A stretch of 64,000 bases of DNA from Mycolicibacterium mucogenicum DSM 44124 (lineage in GTDB: Bacteria; Actinomycetota; Actinomycetes; Mycobacteriales; Mycobacteriaceae), in assembly GCF_005670685.2 (NCBI RefSeq), contig NZ_CP062008.1, positions 806,001 to 870,000 of the forward strand, written 5' to 3'. The notes beneath the pieces were generated by a model. The model was given only the letters and a program-made list of their open reading frames with translations, was not told the DNA's origin and searched no databases. Made by a program: the position numbers and the translations under genes. How positions within the stretch are numbered: position 1 is the first letter of the stretch; each line of letters begins with the position of its first letter. Shown here piece after piece: positions 34,068-45,257 of the stretch.

Positions 34068-34406
34068 ATGAACGATGCAGATCGCCGGCTGGTGCCGCCG
34101 AGCGCAGGACCCGCTGCCGCGGGCCCGGCATCCGATCATGCGGTGTACGGGATCACGGTCGCCGCGGAACTCTCCGGTGCCCCAACACAATCACTGCGGC
34201 TGTGGGAGCGGCACGGGCTTCTCACACCGGCGCGCACCGACGGCGGCACGCGCCGCTACAGCGCCGACGACGTGGCCCGGATCGGGCGGATCGTCGCCCT
34301 GGTCGCCTCGGGCGTGAACATCGCGGGAATCAGCAGGATCCTCGAATTGGAAGACGACAACAGCGCACTGCGCAGCGCGGCCGATCGGCGCAACCGCTCG
34401 AAGTGA
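34068..34406 (+). CDS. MerR-family (HspR-like) transcriptional regulator
   Basis: A 112-residue protein with an N-terminal MerR winged-helix: YGITVAAELSGAPTQSLRLWERHGLLTPARTDGGTRRYSADDVARIGRIVALVASGVNIAGISRILELEDD. This is the HspR-like subclass, with no cysteine metal site. The ATG is preceded by AGGGA. It is divergent from the small helical gene and convergent with the FAD-Rieske oxidoreductase gene. The signal it senses is not evident; stress or small-molecule sensing are both possible. Confidence 0.88.
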   Translation: MNDADRRLVPPSAGPAAAGPASDHAVYGITVAAELSGAPTQSLRLWERHGLLTPARTDGGTRRYSADDVARIGRIVALVASGVNIAGISRILELEDDNSALRSAADRRNRSK

Positions 34407-34426
34407 CGGGCGGCTGACCAGCTCGG

Positions 34427-35998
34427 TTATCGTGCCTGGGTTTTCGCCGCGAGACCTCGGGTGGCGGGCCCCTCCAGGAGCCGACCGTCCGGCGCGAACC
34501 GCGAACCGTGCAGCGGACACTCCCAGGCCCGGTCGGCGTCGTTCCACCGCACCACGCCGCCCAGGTGCGGGCAGATCGCCGACACGGTGCGTTGTTCCCC
34601 GTCGACCAGGCTTTCGGCGCGTAGCTGCCACGGGGGTCCACTGACCACCCCGGCGCCTTCGGAGATCCCGTCCGGCGACGCGGAAAGCGGCATGATCCAG
34701 CCTTTGGCCAGATTCAGTCCGACCTCGAGATTCGCGCGCAGCGCGGCCGTCACGCCGCGCAGTTCGTGCGGACTCCAACTGGCGAACGCGCGAGCCCACT
34801 CGATGTGGCCGCCGAGCATCTGCGCCGAGAGGGCGAGCGCCGCCGCAACACCGTTGGTCAGGCCCCACTTGTCGAAACCTGTTGCCACCCGAATCTTTTC
34901 GTAACCCGGAAGCAGGGGGCCGACGTACGGCAACTCATCGATGGGCGAATAGTCCTGGGCCGACCAGAAGTGTGTCGGACGGGCACCTGGATAGTGCAGT
35001 TCCGCCCATTTGGTGAGCTCGGCGACGTCGTGGGCGGGTGTGTGCGCGCGGCCCACCGGATGGCCGGCGCCACCGACGATGAGTTTCTCGCCGCTCGCGG
35101 ATGGCGCGTACCGCACCGACCTGGTGGGGGAATCGACCGAGATGAACATGCCGCCCGCCGCCTCCCGGGTGACGTCAAATGCCATGCAGTAGGAGCGTTT
35201 CGCCGTCAGCCGTGCGAAGAAGCCGCCGCGGTCCAGGATCGGTGTTCCGGTCGCCAGGATGCACCGGTGCGCGGTGACCGACATGTTGGACCCCGCGGCA
35301 TCAACCGTGGGGTGCGTTGCCTGCAGCGCCACGCGCACCAATCCGTCGTCGGCCACCGACACCGCGCGGACGCCCTGCAGCAGGGTGCCGCCGTGGGCTT
35401 CGAATTCGACCGCCAGACTGTTCAGCAGAGGCATCGGATCGACCTGTGCCTGTTCCGGTAGCCGCACGCCGCCATGGAACGGGAACGGCACATCGGCGGT
35501 GTCGACCCACTGCGCCTGCGTCAATCCCGCTTCCTGGCAGGCGCTGAACGTGTCACGCGCGGTGGCGACACCCGAGAACGTCTGGGCGTAGGCGTGGTCG
35601 GGTTCGGCCTGCCACGGGATCGCATGGTTCTCGCAATGGCGCACCAGCCAATCACGTCCCTCGGCGTTGCCGCGGACGTAGTCGCGCAAGACGTCCGCGC
35701 TGTGCTTGGCGGCAATGCGCGCCAGCTTGCTGCCCTGCAAGACGGTCAACTTGCCGGTGGTGTTGCCGGTTGTGCCGGCACCCACATACCGCGCCTCGAC
35801 AACCGTGACGTTCTTGCCCGCCCGGGCCAGCAGCACGGCGGTCGTCAGCCCGGTGATGCCGGCGCCGATCACGACCACGTCGGCGGGCGACGCGAGGTCC
35901 GTCGACTCCGGCGACGGCGGCGAAGTCGGCGACATCTCGCGGTCGGCCAACCACAACGAGGTCCGGTGGCAACCATTCGGAGGTCCGGTCACCGCCAT
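34427..35998 (-). CDS. FAD-dependent oxidoreductase with C-terminal Rieske domain
   Basis: A 523-residue fusion. The N-terminal DAO-type FAD fold is DVVVIGAGITGLTTAVLLARAGKNVTVVEA; the C-terminal about 80 residues are a Rieske [2Fe-2S] domain with CPHLGG and CPLHGSRF ligand motifs. I chose ATG at 35998 because relatives begin with a short TSLWLA-type lead segment, present here; ATG 35935 is an alternative. The gene lies two bases after the hemophore-like gene. The family is widespread in actinobacteria but its substrate is unknown. Confidence 0.88.
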   Translation of the reverse strand: MAVTGPPNGCHRTSLWLADREMSPTSPPSPESTDLASPADVVVIGAGITGLTTAVLLARAGKNVTVVEARYVGAGTTGNTTGKLTVLQGSKLARIAAKHSADVLRDYVRGNAEGRDWLVRHCENHAIPWQAEPDHAYAQTFSGVATARDTFSACQEAGLTQAQWVDTADVPFPFHGGVRLPEQAQVDPMPLLNSLAVEFEAHGGTLLQGVRAVSVADDGLVRVALQATHPTVDAAGSNMSVTAHRCILATGTPILDRGGFFARLTAKRSYCMAFDVTREAAGGMFISVDSPTRSVRYAPSASGEKLIVGGAGHPVGRAHTPAHDVAELTKWAELHYPGARPTHFWSAQDYSPIDELPYVGPLLPGYEKIRVATGFDKWGLTNGVAAALALSAQMLGGHIEWARAFASWSPHELRGVTAALRANLEVGLNLAKGWIMPLSASPDGISEGAGVVSGPPWQLRAESLVDGEQRTVSAICPHLGGVVRWNDADRAWECPLHGSRFAPDGRLLEGPATRGLAAKTQAR

Positions 35999-36000
35999 GC

Positions 36001-36378
36001 CTAACCGGCCATGAATTCGGCGTAGGCGGAAGCCAATTCGGGCGGCAGCACCGTCACGTTGCACCGCTGCTGCGTGTCACCGATCGGCGCCAGGATTCCA
36101 CGCAGGTCCTGATACTGCTGGGGGTGGGCCGTGAAGTACGCCCGGAGATCGGCCGACGCCATCGGCCGCGGCTGCGAATATGACGCCACCACAACCTGAT
36201 TGGCATCGGGATGTGCTGTCAGGTAATTGCTGGCCGCTCCGGTGGCCGAACTGACGGTATTAGCAACGGATTCCGGGCTGCAGTCGGCTTCCGCAATCGC
36301 TGTCGTGGGTGTGATCAGACTCAGACACAGCGGTACGGCGGCCAGTACCGGGGTCAGGCTGGTGAATCGAAGCGTCAT
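36001..36378 (-). CDS. secreted hemophore-like protein
   Basis: A 125-residue exported protein. The signal peptide runs to about residue 30 (TSLTPVLAAVPLCLSLITPTTAIAEA). The mature part contains C-S-P-E near its start and a second Cys in TQQRCNVTVLP, with the motif YLTAHPDANQVV and AYFTAHPQQYQDLRGI. This is the pattern of the mycobacterial hemophore-related family (Rv0203-like), small helical proteins that bind heme outside the membrane. ATG 36378 has GGAGGAC five bases upstream. Heme binding itself is not shown by sequence alone. Confidence 0.78.
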   Translation of the reverse strand: MTLRFTSLTPVLAAVPLCLSLITPTTAIAEADCSPESVANTVSSATGAASNYLTAHPDANQVVVASYSQPRPMASADLRAYFTAHPQQYQDLRGILAPIGDTQQRCNVTVLPPELASAYAEFMAG

Positions 36379-36653
36379 GGTATGTCCTCCTCTGTGTTTC
36401 GTTGCCCGACTGGATGCAGATCAGTTGGACGGCATCCGCCAGGCACCGGTCGTCATATACCCGCGGTCGTGAATCTGAACCCACCGGATTTTGCTGTCTC
36501 GCATCCACACTGCGTGTTTCAAAGCACCGGAGCGGGTATTCAACCGGCGTCAGGTGGATTCCGAACTCGACGTCCGCTGGAGTGGCTCCGACACTGCCGT
36601 CGCTTCTCTCCGGTTCCACAGATCCGGGCGTCCGGTCGGTCGACACCGGCACC

Positions 36654-36690
36654 GCCGGGACGGTCCAGCCGCAAACAGGACCGTCCCGGC
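36654..36690. terminator. hairpin terminator downstream of the MFS gene
   Basis: Perfect 13-bp arms GCCGGGACGGTCC and GGACCGTCCCGGC around an 11-base loop, about 30 bp past the stop of the minus-strand MFS gene. There is no U tract, as is usual in mycobacteria. It lies in the 343-bp stretch 36379-36721, in which I see no other feature except the hemophore promoter region next to 36378. Confidence 0.7.
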
Positions 36691-36721
36691 AATCCGGTAG
36701 CTGAGTCCGGCGCTGATCGCG

Positions 36722-39446
<2,725 letters not shown>

Positions 39447-39498
39447 GTGGCTGTTGATACCCCCAGAGGCGGCGCCCAAACGTGGCCCTGGCACGCCG

Positions 39499-40320
39499 TC
39501 AGCGCAGTTCTGCGATGACTTTGGCGAACGCCTCCGAATGCTGTTGCTGGACAATGAAGTAGGTCACCCCGTAGCGATCCCGCAGGTCGCGGATCCGGGC
39601 GGCCATGTCGGTGGTGCTGCCGCTGAGGGCGCCCGGAGTCGTCAACAGCTCGGCGTCGCTGAGGTCGGGCTGGAAGCGCCGGGTCATGGAAAGGTCCGGT
39701 ATCCCGGACCCGTCGGTCGGCACCGCGGTGATGGCCAGGTTCAGCTCCAGTTCATCGAACCGGTCGCCGGCGGCGTTGCGCACGAACGAAATTCGCTCCG
39801 CGAGCGGATCGTGGTCGGCGGACGGCGGCCCGCCTCCGGTCAGCCCGATGATCTGCGCCTGCTGGGCGGCGACCGTCAGTAGCTTGTCGCCGGCACCGGC
39901 GATCATCACCGGCACGTCGGGCAGGTGGGTGCGCAGATACGAGGTCACGTGCGCGGTGTACGCCACCCGGTTCCCGGCGCTGGGGAACGGCAGTTCGGCG
40001 GCATCGAATTCTTCCTTGACGTACCCGGCGCCGAGGCCTGCCTCGAAACGCCCCTCGGTCAGGTCGCGCATGGCCGCGATGTCGCGGGCCAGCAGCGCGG
40101 GCTTGTAGAAGCAGGCGTTGAACACGAAGGTGCCCAGGTGCAGTGTGCTGCTCGCGGCAGCGGCGGTCGCCAGCACCGGGAACGGGGCCGGTGCGCCCAG
40201 ATGGTCGGGCACGAGCAGGACGTCGTAGCCGAGGTCCTCGCCACGGCGCGCCGCGTCCTGGACCGCTGACCGGCTGTCGGTGTGCCGCAGGCCGACGCCG
40301 AACCGGAAATCTCTCGTCAT
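39499..40320 (-). CDS. LLM-class F420-dependent oxidoreductase
   Basis: A 273-residue luciferase-like monooxygenase-fold protein (FRFGVGLRHTDSR, VLLVPDHLGAPAPFPVLATAAAAS, LHLGTFVFNACFYKPALLARDIAAMRDLTEGRFEAGLGAGY). It matches the small mycobacterial LLM group related to MSMEG_2516, which are expected to use coenzyme F420. ATG 40320 is the start. The gene is first in an operon with DJ-1 and an MFS exporter and is divergent from a second MFS gene. A detoxification role is an inference from that context. Confidence 0.87.
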   Translation of the reverse strand: MTRDFRFGVGLRHTDSRSAVQDAARRGEDLGYDVLLVPDHLGAPAPFPVLATAAAASSTLHLGTFVFNACFYKPALLARDIAAMRDLTEGRFEAGLGAGYVKEEFDAAELPFPSAGNRVAYTAHVTSYLRTHLPDVPVMIAGAGDKLLTVAAQQAQIIGLTGGGPPSADHDPLAERISFVRNAAGDRFDELELNLAITAVPTDGSGIPDLSMTRRFQPDLSDAELLTTPGALSGSTTDMAARIRDLRDRYGVTYFIVQQQHSEAFAKVIAELR

Positions 40321-40372
40321 GTGTTCGACCTTACGGACGCGCGGAGCGTGCCCGCCGGTGCAAACTGCAGGT

Positions 40373-41899
40373 GTGCGCCCCAGACTGACACTGACCGCGG
40401 TCTGCGTGGTGGTGTTCATGCTGCTGCTCGACATGACGATCGTGGCCGCGGCACTGGCCGACATCCAGGCTTCACTGCACGCGCCGCTGTCGGGATTGCA
40501 GTGGGTGGTCGACGCCTACGCGCTGCCGATGGCCGGATTACTGCTCACGGCGGCGACGGTGGGGGACCGGCTGGGGCGGCGGCGGTTGTATCTCGGCGGC
40601 CTGGTGGTGTTCATGTTCGCGTCGGCCGGGTGCGCGCTGGCCCGCAACATCGACGCACTCAACGGGCTGCGGGCGGTGCAGGGCGCGGCCGGCGCGGTGC
40701 TGCTCGGGGTGTCGCTGCCGATGCTCGCGGCCGCGTTCCCCGACGCGCGCCAGCGGGCGGGCGCCATTGCGGCGTACGGCGCGGCGATGGGAGCAGGCGG
40801 TGCCGTCGGGCCGCTGCTGGGCGGTGCGCTGGTCACGGCGTACGGGTGGCCGTCGATCTTCCTGATCAACCTGCCGGTCGGCGTGGTCGCGCTGTACATC
40901 GTCATCTTCGCCGTCCCCGAAAGCGTCGTCCCGCGGTCACGTCCCGTCGATATCTGGGGCACGGTGGTGCTGACGGCGGCGCTGTTCGCGGGCGTGTACG
41001 TGCTGATCGAGGGCAACCACTTCGGTTGGGGCAGCCCGATCATGTTGGGACTGAGTGTTTTCTGTGTGGTCGCCCTGGCCGCCTTCGGGCTACGCGAGTC
41101 CCGTCTGGCCGAGCCGATGCTCGACGTGCGGCTGCTCGCCGGTCCCGGATTCGCGGGTGTCTCCCTGGCCGCGTTCGCTGCGACCGGGACGCTGATCGCG
41201 TCGACGAACTACCTCGCGTTGTATTTCATGAACACGTTGGGGTTCAGCCCCTTTGGCGCCGGGTTACGGTCGCTGCCGCTGACGCTGGCCATCGTGCTGG
41301 GTGCCCCGCTGGCGATGATCGCGGCGCGGCGGATACCGGTGGTCGCAACGATCCCGGCCGGCGTCGCATTGATTGCCGCGGGTATGTGGATGATGACGGC
41401 AGTAAACGCGAACACGACATGGACGCACTTCATCTCGGGGTCGGTCGTGGCCGGGCTGGGACTCGGTGGACTGTCGGCGTTGACGTCTGACGCGGCGCTG
41501 CGTTTCGTGCCGGTCGCCGACGCCGGGATGGCGACCGGAACGGTCAGCACGGCGCGGCAGATCGGCATCCTGGCCGGTGTCGCCGGGCTGGGCGCCTTGT
41601 TCAGCCGGCACGCGGGCGACCTTGCCACATCGCGGCTTTCCGCAGTGCCGGGCCTTGGCGCCGAACCCGGCCGGCAGCTCAGTGACGGGCTGGCGGCCGG
41701 CGCCGGGCTGCGGGCGCTGGAGGTGGTGCCCGACCGGCTGCGCCCCGCGCTCGCCGCGGTCGCACGGGAAGCCAGCGCGACCGGCATGCAGTCCGCGTTG
41801 ACCGCCGCCGCGCTGGCCGCCACCACGGCCACGCTGTTCGTGGCGCTGCTCGTCCGGATGGGCGCCCGGCAAACAATCCATGTGGAGTCTGTGGATTAG
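40373..41899 (+). CDS. DHA2-family MFS transporter (14 TM)
   Basis: A 508-residue EmrB/SmvA-like exporter: VVFMLLLDMTIVAAALADIQASL in the first helix, TVGDRLGRRRLY loop, then 13 further hydrophobic helices. GTG at 40373 is the preferred start; no ribosome site precedes it and the gap to the divergent LLM gene is only 52 bp, so the transcript may be leaderless. It is followed 46 bp later by an N-acyltransferase and an amino-acid N-hydroxylase, which suggests it might export their product. Confidence 0.88.
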   Translation: MRPRLTLTAVCVVVFMLLLDMTIVAAALADIQASLHAPLSGLQWVVDAYALPMAGLLLTAATVGDRLGRRRLYLGGLVVFMFASAGCALARNIDALNGLRAVQGAAGAVLLGVSLPMLAAAFPDARQRAGAIAAYGAAMGAGGAVGPLLGGALVTAYGWPSIFLINLPVGVVALYIVIFAVPESVVPRSRPVDIWGTVVLTAALFAGVYVLIEGNHFGWGSPIMLGLSVFCVVALAAFGLRESRLAEPMLDVRLLAGPGFAGVSLAAFAATGTLIASTNYLALYFMNTLGFSPFGAGLRSLPLTLAIVLGAPLAMIAARRIPVVATIPAGVALIAAGMWMMTAVNANTTWTHFISGSVVAGLGLGGLSALTSDAALRFVPVADAGMATGTVSTARQIGILAGVAGLGALFSRHAGDLATSRLSAVPGLGAEPGRQLSDGLAAGAGLRALEVVPDRLRPALAAVAREASATGMQSALTAAALAATTATLFVALLVRMGARQTIHVESVD

Positions 41900-41945
41900 C
41901 CGAAGTTGCTACGGCCGAGCCGCAATGCGGATATTTTCGAAGCTT

Positions 41946-42755
41946 ATGTTCGGCGCTGCTGTTCTCATCCCAGCGACCGATTCCGGCCGCTACAGCATCG
42001 TCATCTCCGACGATCCCGATGAGATCGAAGCGGCGCAGCGTCTGCGGTACCAGACGTTCGCCGAAGAGCTGGGTGCCGCACTCCCACAAGCGATTCGCGG
42101 ACCGCGCACCGGCGAGATGATCGACGTCGACCGCTTCGACGCCTACAGCGATCACCTGCTGGCCCGGGACGAACAGACCGGGGCGATCGTCGGCTGTTAC
42201 CGCTTGCTGCCCCCGGATGGTGCGCGCGCGGCCGGCGGCATCTTCACCGACACCAACTTCGAGCTCGGCGCCGGCATCGACGCGCTGCGGCCCTCACTGG
42301 TCGAGTTGGGCCGTGCCAGCGTGCATCCCGACCATCGCAACGGTGCGGTGATGGCGATGCTGTGGGCCGGGATTCTGCGCTATCAGGAACTGACCGGATA
42401 CCGGTGGGCGATCGGTAGTCTGTCGGTGCGCATGGAGGACGGCGGTGCGCGTGGTGCGCTGGTGCGCGGCGTTCTCGACCGGGCGTACCGGCGGCACCCG
42501 GCACCGCCGGAGTTCCGCGTGACACCACGAAACCCGGTGCAGGTCAACGGAATACCTCTCGCCGACCTGCCCGATCCCGGCCGCGTGCGGGTGCCGCCGA
42601 TGGTGGCCGGCAGCCTGCGGATCGGCGGTGTGATCTGTGGGGAACCGTCGTACGACCCGGAATTCGACATGGCCGATTTCGTGGTGCTGATCAACCGGGA
42701 CATGGTGCATCAGCTCTACCTTGCCCGGCTCACCCGTAACCATGTCCAGACCTGA
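41946..42755 (+). CDS. GNAT-fold N-acyltransferase (OlsB/hemolysin-like)
   Basis: A protein of about 269 residues with the signature of the OlsB/acyl-homoserine-lactone-synthase-like GNAT family: EAAQRLRYQTFAEELG, MIDVDRFDAYSDHLLARD, GCYRLLPP and ELGRASVHPDHRNG. OlsB acylates ornithine with a 3-hydroxyacyl group from ACP. I prefer ATG 41946; ATG 41925 is also in frame. The gene overlaps the following ornithine/lysine N-hydroxylase by 14 bp, so an N-acylated and N-hydroxylated diamino acid is a reasonable inference. Confidence 0.83.
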   Translation: MFGAAVLIPATDSGRYSIVISDDPDEIEAAQRLRYQTFAEELGAALPQAIRGPRTGEMIDVDRFDAYSDHLLARDEQTGAIVGCYRLLPPDGARAAGGIFTDTNFELGAGIDALRPSLVELGRASVHPDHRNGAVMAMLWAGILRYQELTGYRWAIGSLSVRMEDGGARGALVRGVLDRAYRRHPAPPEFRVTPRNPVQVNGIPLADLPDPGRVRVPPMVAGSLRIGGVICGEPSYDPEFDMADFVVLINRDMVHQLYLARLTRNHVQT

Positions 42756-43968
42756 CGCTCCCGACATGCTGGGAGTCGGGTTCGGGCCGTCGAATCTGGC
42801 GCTGGCCGTGGCCCTCGCCGAGCGCGGCGTGCGCGGCCGCTTCGTCGATGCCCAGCCGCGGTTCGGCTGGCACCGCGACATGTTGCTGCCCGGCACCCGG
42901 ATGCAGATCCCGTTCCTCAAAGACCTGGCGACGCTGCGCAATCCGCAGAGCGCATTCACGTTCGTGAACTACCTGAGTGATCGCGGCAGGCTGGTCGAAT
43001 TCATCGGTCGCCACGACGTGTTCCCGAGCCGGCACGAATTCCACGACTACCTGCAGTGGGCCGCGGACCAGTTCGCGGACGACGTGCGCTACGGCCGCCG
43101 CGTGGTCGGGGTGACGGCAGGTGATGCCGGATTCGCGGTGCAGCTCGACCCCGGCGAGGTCATCTCGACACGGACCCTGGTGCTGGGCACCGGCCTGCAC
43201 CCGGTGCTGCCGACGGGCACGCGCTCGACCCTGCGCCAGTGGCACAGCCACCAATTGCTCAGTGCCGTGGCGGCGCTCGGCGCGGTGGACGGCGGCCGGT
43301 TCGCCGTGGTGGGTGCGGGGCAGAGCGCCGCCGAGGTGGTTTCCTACCTGCACCGCACCTACCCGCGCGCCGAGGTGCACGCGGTGTTCGGCCGGTACGG
43401 ATACAGCCTCGCCGACGACAGTGCCTTCGTGAACCGCATCTTCGATCCCGCAGCGGTCGACGAGTTCTACGGCGCGGACGGCGCGGAACGTCAGCGTCTG
43501 CTCGACTACCACCGGTCGGCCAACTACTCGGCCGTCGACGTCGACCTCATCGCGGACCTGTATGAACGCGAGTACGACGAACGCGTCAGCGGGGCCCGCC
43601 GGCTGTTCCTGCATCGGGCCTGCAGTGTCACCGGTGCCGACGAAGACGACGCGGAGGTCCGGCTGGGCCTGCGCAACCGCATCGACAACACGACCGAGAC
43701 CGTGCGCTGCGATGCCGTGGTGTACGCGACCGGCTACGCCCCGATGGATGTGCCGGCTTTCCTGGGCGAGCTGGCGTCCTGCTACGAGTTCGACGACCAT
43801 GGCCGCCCGCTGGCCACGCGCGATTACCAGTTGGTGGCCAGGCCGGGCGCTCCCGGCGACATCTACCTCAACGGTGCGACCGTCGAACACAGCCACGGGC
43901 TCGGCGCGACGCTGCTTTCGAACGTGGCCGTCCGCAGCGGCGAGATCGCGGCGGCAATCAGCCCGTGA
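42742..43968 (+). CDS. L-ornithine/L-lysine N-monooxygenase (SidA/PvdA/IucD family)
   Basis: A 408-residue flavin-dependent N-hydroxylase. The FAD motif GVGFGPSNLALAVAL is at the N-terminus, the NADPH motif VVGAGQSAAEVVSYL is central, and ATGYAPMDVP near the C-terminus completes the family pattern. It hydroxylates the side-chain amine of ornithine or lysine, the committed step in hydroxamate siderophores. It is unlike MbtG, which lacks the GFGPSNL motif. No NRPS or NIS synthetase is in the window. It overlaps convergent mntH by 11 bp. Confidence 0.9.
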   Translation: MSRPDAPDMLGVGFGPSNLALAVALAERGVRGRFVDAQPRFGWHRDMLLPGTRMQIPFLKDLATLRNPQSAFTFVNYLSDRGRLVEFIGRHDVFPSRHEFHDYLQWAADQFADDVRYGRRVVGVTAGDAGFAVQLDPGEVISTRTLVLGTGLHPVLPTGTRSTLRQWHSHQLLSAVAALGAVDGGRFAVVGAGQSAAEVVSYLHRTYPRAEVHAVFGRYGYSLADDSAFVNRIFDPAAVDEFYGADGAERQRLLDYHRSANYSAVDVDLIADLYEREYDERVSGARRLFLHRACSVTGADEDDAEVRLGLRNRIDNTTETVRCDAVVYATGYAPMDVPAFLGELASCYEFDDHGRPLATRDYQLVARPGAPGDIYLNGATVEHSHGLGATLLSNVAVRSGEIAAAISP

Positions 43969-45193
43969 CGGTCAGGTAGATCAGGACCACATTCAGGACC
44001 GAAATCAGCACGGCCACAGCCCATCCCAGTGCCGTGACGAGCCGGTGGTTGATGTTCTCGCCCATCACGGCGCGGTTGCTGGTCAGGCGGACCAACGGGA
44101 TGAGCGCGAACGGGATGCCGAACGACAGCACCACCTGCGAGATGACCAGCGCGCGCGTCGGGTCGAATCCGACGGCCAGCACCACCAGCGCCGGAATGAC
44201 CGTGACGGCCCGGCGGAGCAACAGCGGGTACGACCGGTTCAGCAGGCCCTGCATGATCATCGCGCCGGCGTACGCGCCGACCGACGAGGACGCCAGGCCC
44301 GAAGCCAGCAGGCCGATGGCGAAGCACAGCGCGATCGCCGGACCCAGGGCATTGCCGACCGCGGCGTGCGCGCCCGCGATGGTGTCGGTGCCCGCGACGC
44401 CCTGCAGATGCGTCGCCGCGACCAGCAGCATCGACAGGTTCACCGCGCCCGCGACCACCATCGCCAGGCCGACGTCGACGCGCGTGACGCGCAGCATGTG
44501 GCGCAGTGGCGCGCCGGCCTCGGGCTTCCCGTGCCGGTCGCGAGCCAGACCGGAGTGCAGGTAGACGACGTGCGGCATGACCGTCGCGCCCAGGATCGCA
44601 GTGGCCAGCAGGAGGCTCTCGGGTCCGGCGAAGTGGGGCACCATGCCGCCGAGAACATCGCCGGGCGCGGGCGGATCGACGATCAGGCTGGTGAGGAAGC
44701 CGATGGTGATGACCATCAGCAGGCCGGCGATGATCCGTTCGAATGCGCGCTGACTGCCCCGGTTCTGTACCGACAGCAGGCACATGGAAACCACGCCCGT
44801 GATCACGCCGCCCACCAGCATGGGCAGGCCGAACAGCAGTTGCAGCGCGATGGCACCGCCGACCACTTCGGCGAGATCGGTTGCCACGGCCACCATTTCG
44901 GCCTGCACCCAGAACGCGAGCCGGGTTGGCGTGCGGCAGTTCTCGGCGACCAGCTCCGGCAGGGACCGGCCGGTCGTCAGGCCCAGCTTGGCCGACAGGT
45001 ACTGCACCAGGCCGGCCATGACGTTGGCCAGCAGGATCACCCACACCAGCAGGAAACCGAACTTCGCGCCCGCGCTGATGTTGGCCGCGACGTTGCCCGG
45101 ATCCACATAGGCGATGGCAGCGACGAACGCCGGGCCCAACAGGGACCAGGTCGAGCGCGACGAGCGTGACGGTGCGCGGGTGTCGGTCAGCAT
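43958..45193 (-). CDS. mntH: Nramp-family divalent metal (Mn2+/Fe2+) transporter
   Basis: A 411-residue Nramp protein with about 11 membrane helices. The two metal-binding motifs are present: DPGN at residues 31-34 in helix 1 and ATVMPHVVYLHSG in helix 6. It imports Mn2+ (and possibly Fe2+) with protons. A DtxR-family metal box lies 37 bp upstream of the ATG. Position relative to the DapB-like and SDR genes matches Rv0924c of M. tuberculosis. Confidence 0.93.
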   Translation of the reverse strand: MLTDTRAPSRSSRSTWSLLGPAFVAAIAYVDPGNVAANISAGAKFGFLLVWVILLANVMAGLVQYLSAKLGLTTGRSLPELVAENCRTPTRLAFWVQAEMVAVATDLAEVVGGAIALQLLFGLPMLVGGVITGVVSMCLLSVQNRGSQRAFERIIAGLLMVITIGFLTSLIVDPPAPGDVLGGMVPHFAGPESLLLATAILGATVMPHVVYLHSGLARDRHGKPEAGAPLRHMLRVTRVDVGLAMVVAGAVNLSMLLVAATHLQGVAGTDTIAGAHAAVGNALGPAIALCFAIGLLASGLASSSVGAYAGAMIMQGLLNRSYPLLLRRAVTVIPALVVLAVGFDPTRALVISQVVLSFGIPFALIPLVRLTSNRAVMGENINHRLVTALGWAVAVLISVLNVVLIYLTVTG

Positions 45194-45229
45194 GCACTCA
45201 CTTTCTATCCGGGTTTGCGAATAGAAAAG

Positions 45230-45248
45230 TTAGGTTAGCCGAAATCTA
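45230..45248. promoter_or_regulatory. DtxR-family (MntR/IdeR-like) metal box upstream of mntH
   Basis: The sequence TTAGGTTAGCC followed by GAAATCTA matches the left half of the mycobacterial iron box TTAGGTTAG-S-CTAACCTAA exactly and the right half partly. It sits 37-55 bp upstream of mntH. Given the target, MntR is a likelier ligand than IdeR. Confidence 0.6.
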
Positions 45249-45257
45249 CGCTTCGGA

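Noticed and set aside
33997-34071. 24-codon frame ending with ATGA overlap on the MerR-type start (possible leader peptide)
   Set aside because: Its ATG lies within the 7-bp-arm inverted repeat, the AAGG upstream is too far away, and the coding pattern is not GC-biased. Coupling is possible but unsupported.
42742-43968. mbtG assignment for the N-hydroxylase
   Set aside because: The N-terminal GVGFGPSNLAL motif and lack of neighbouring mbt genes fit the SidA/PvdA/CchB group better than MbtG as I remember it.
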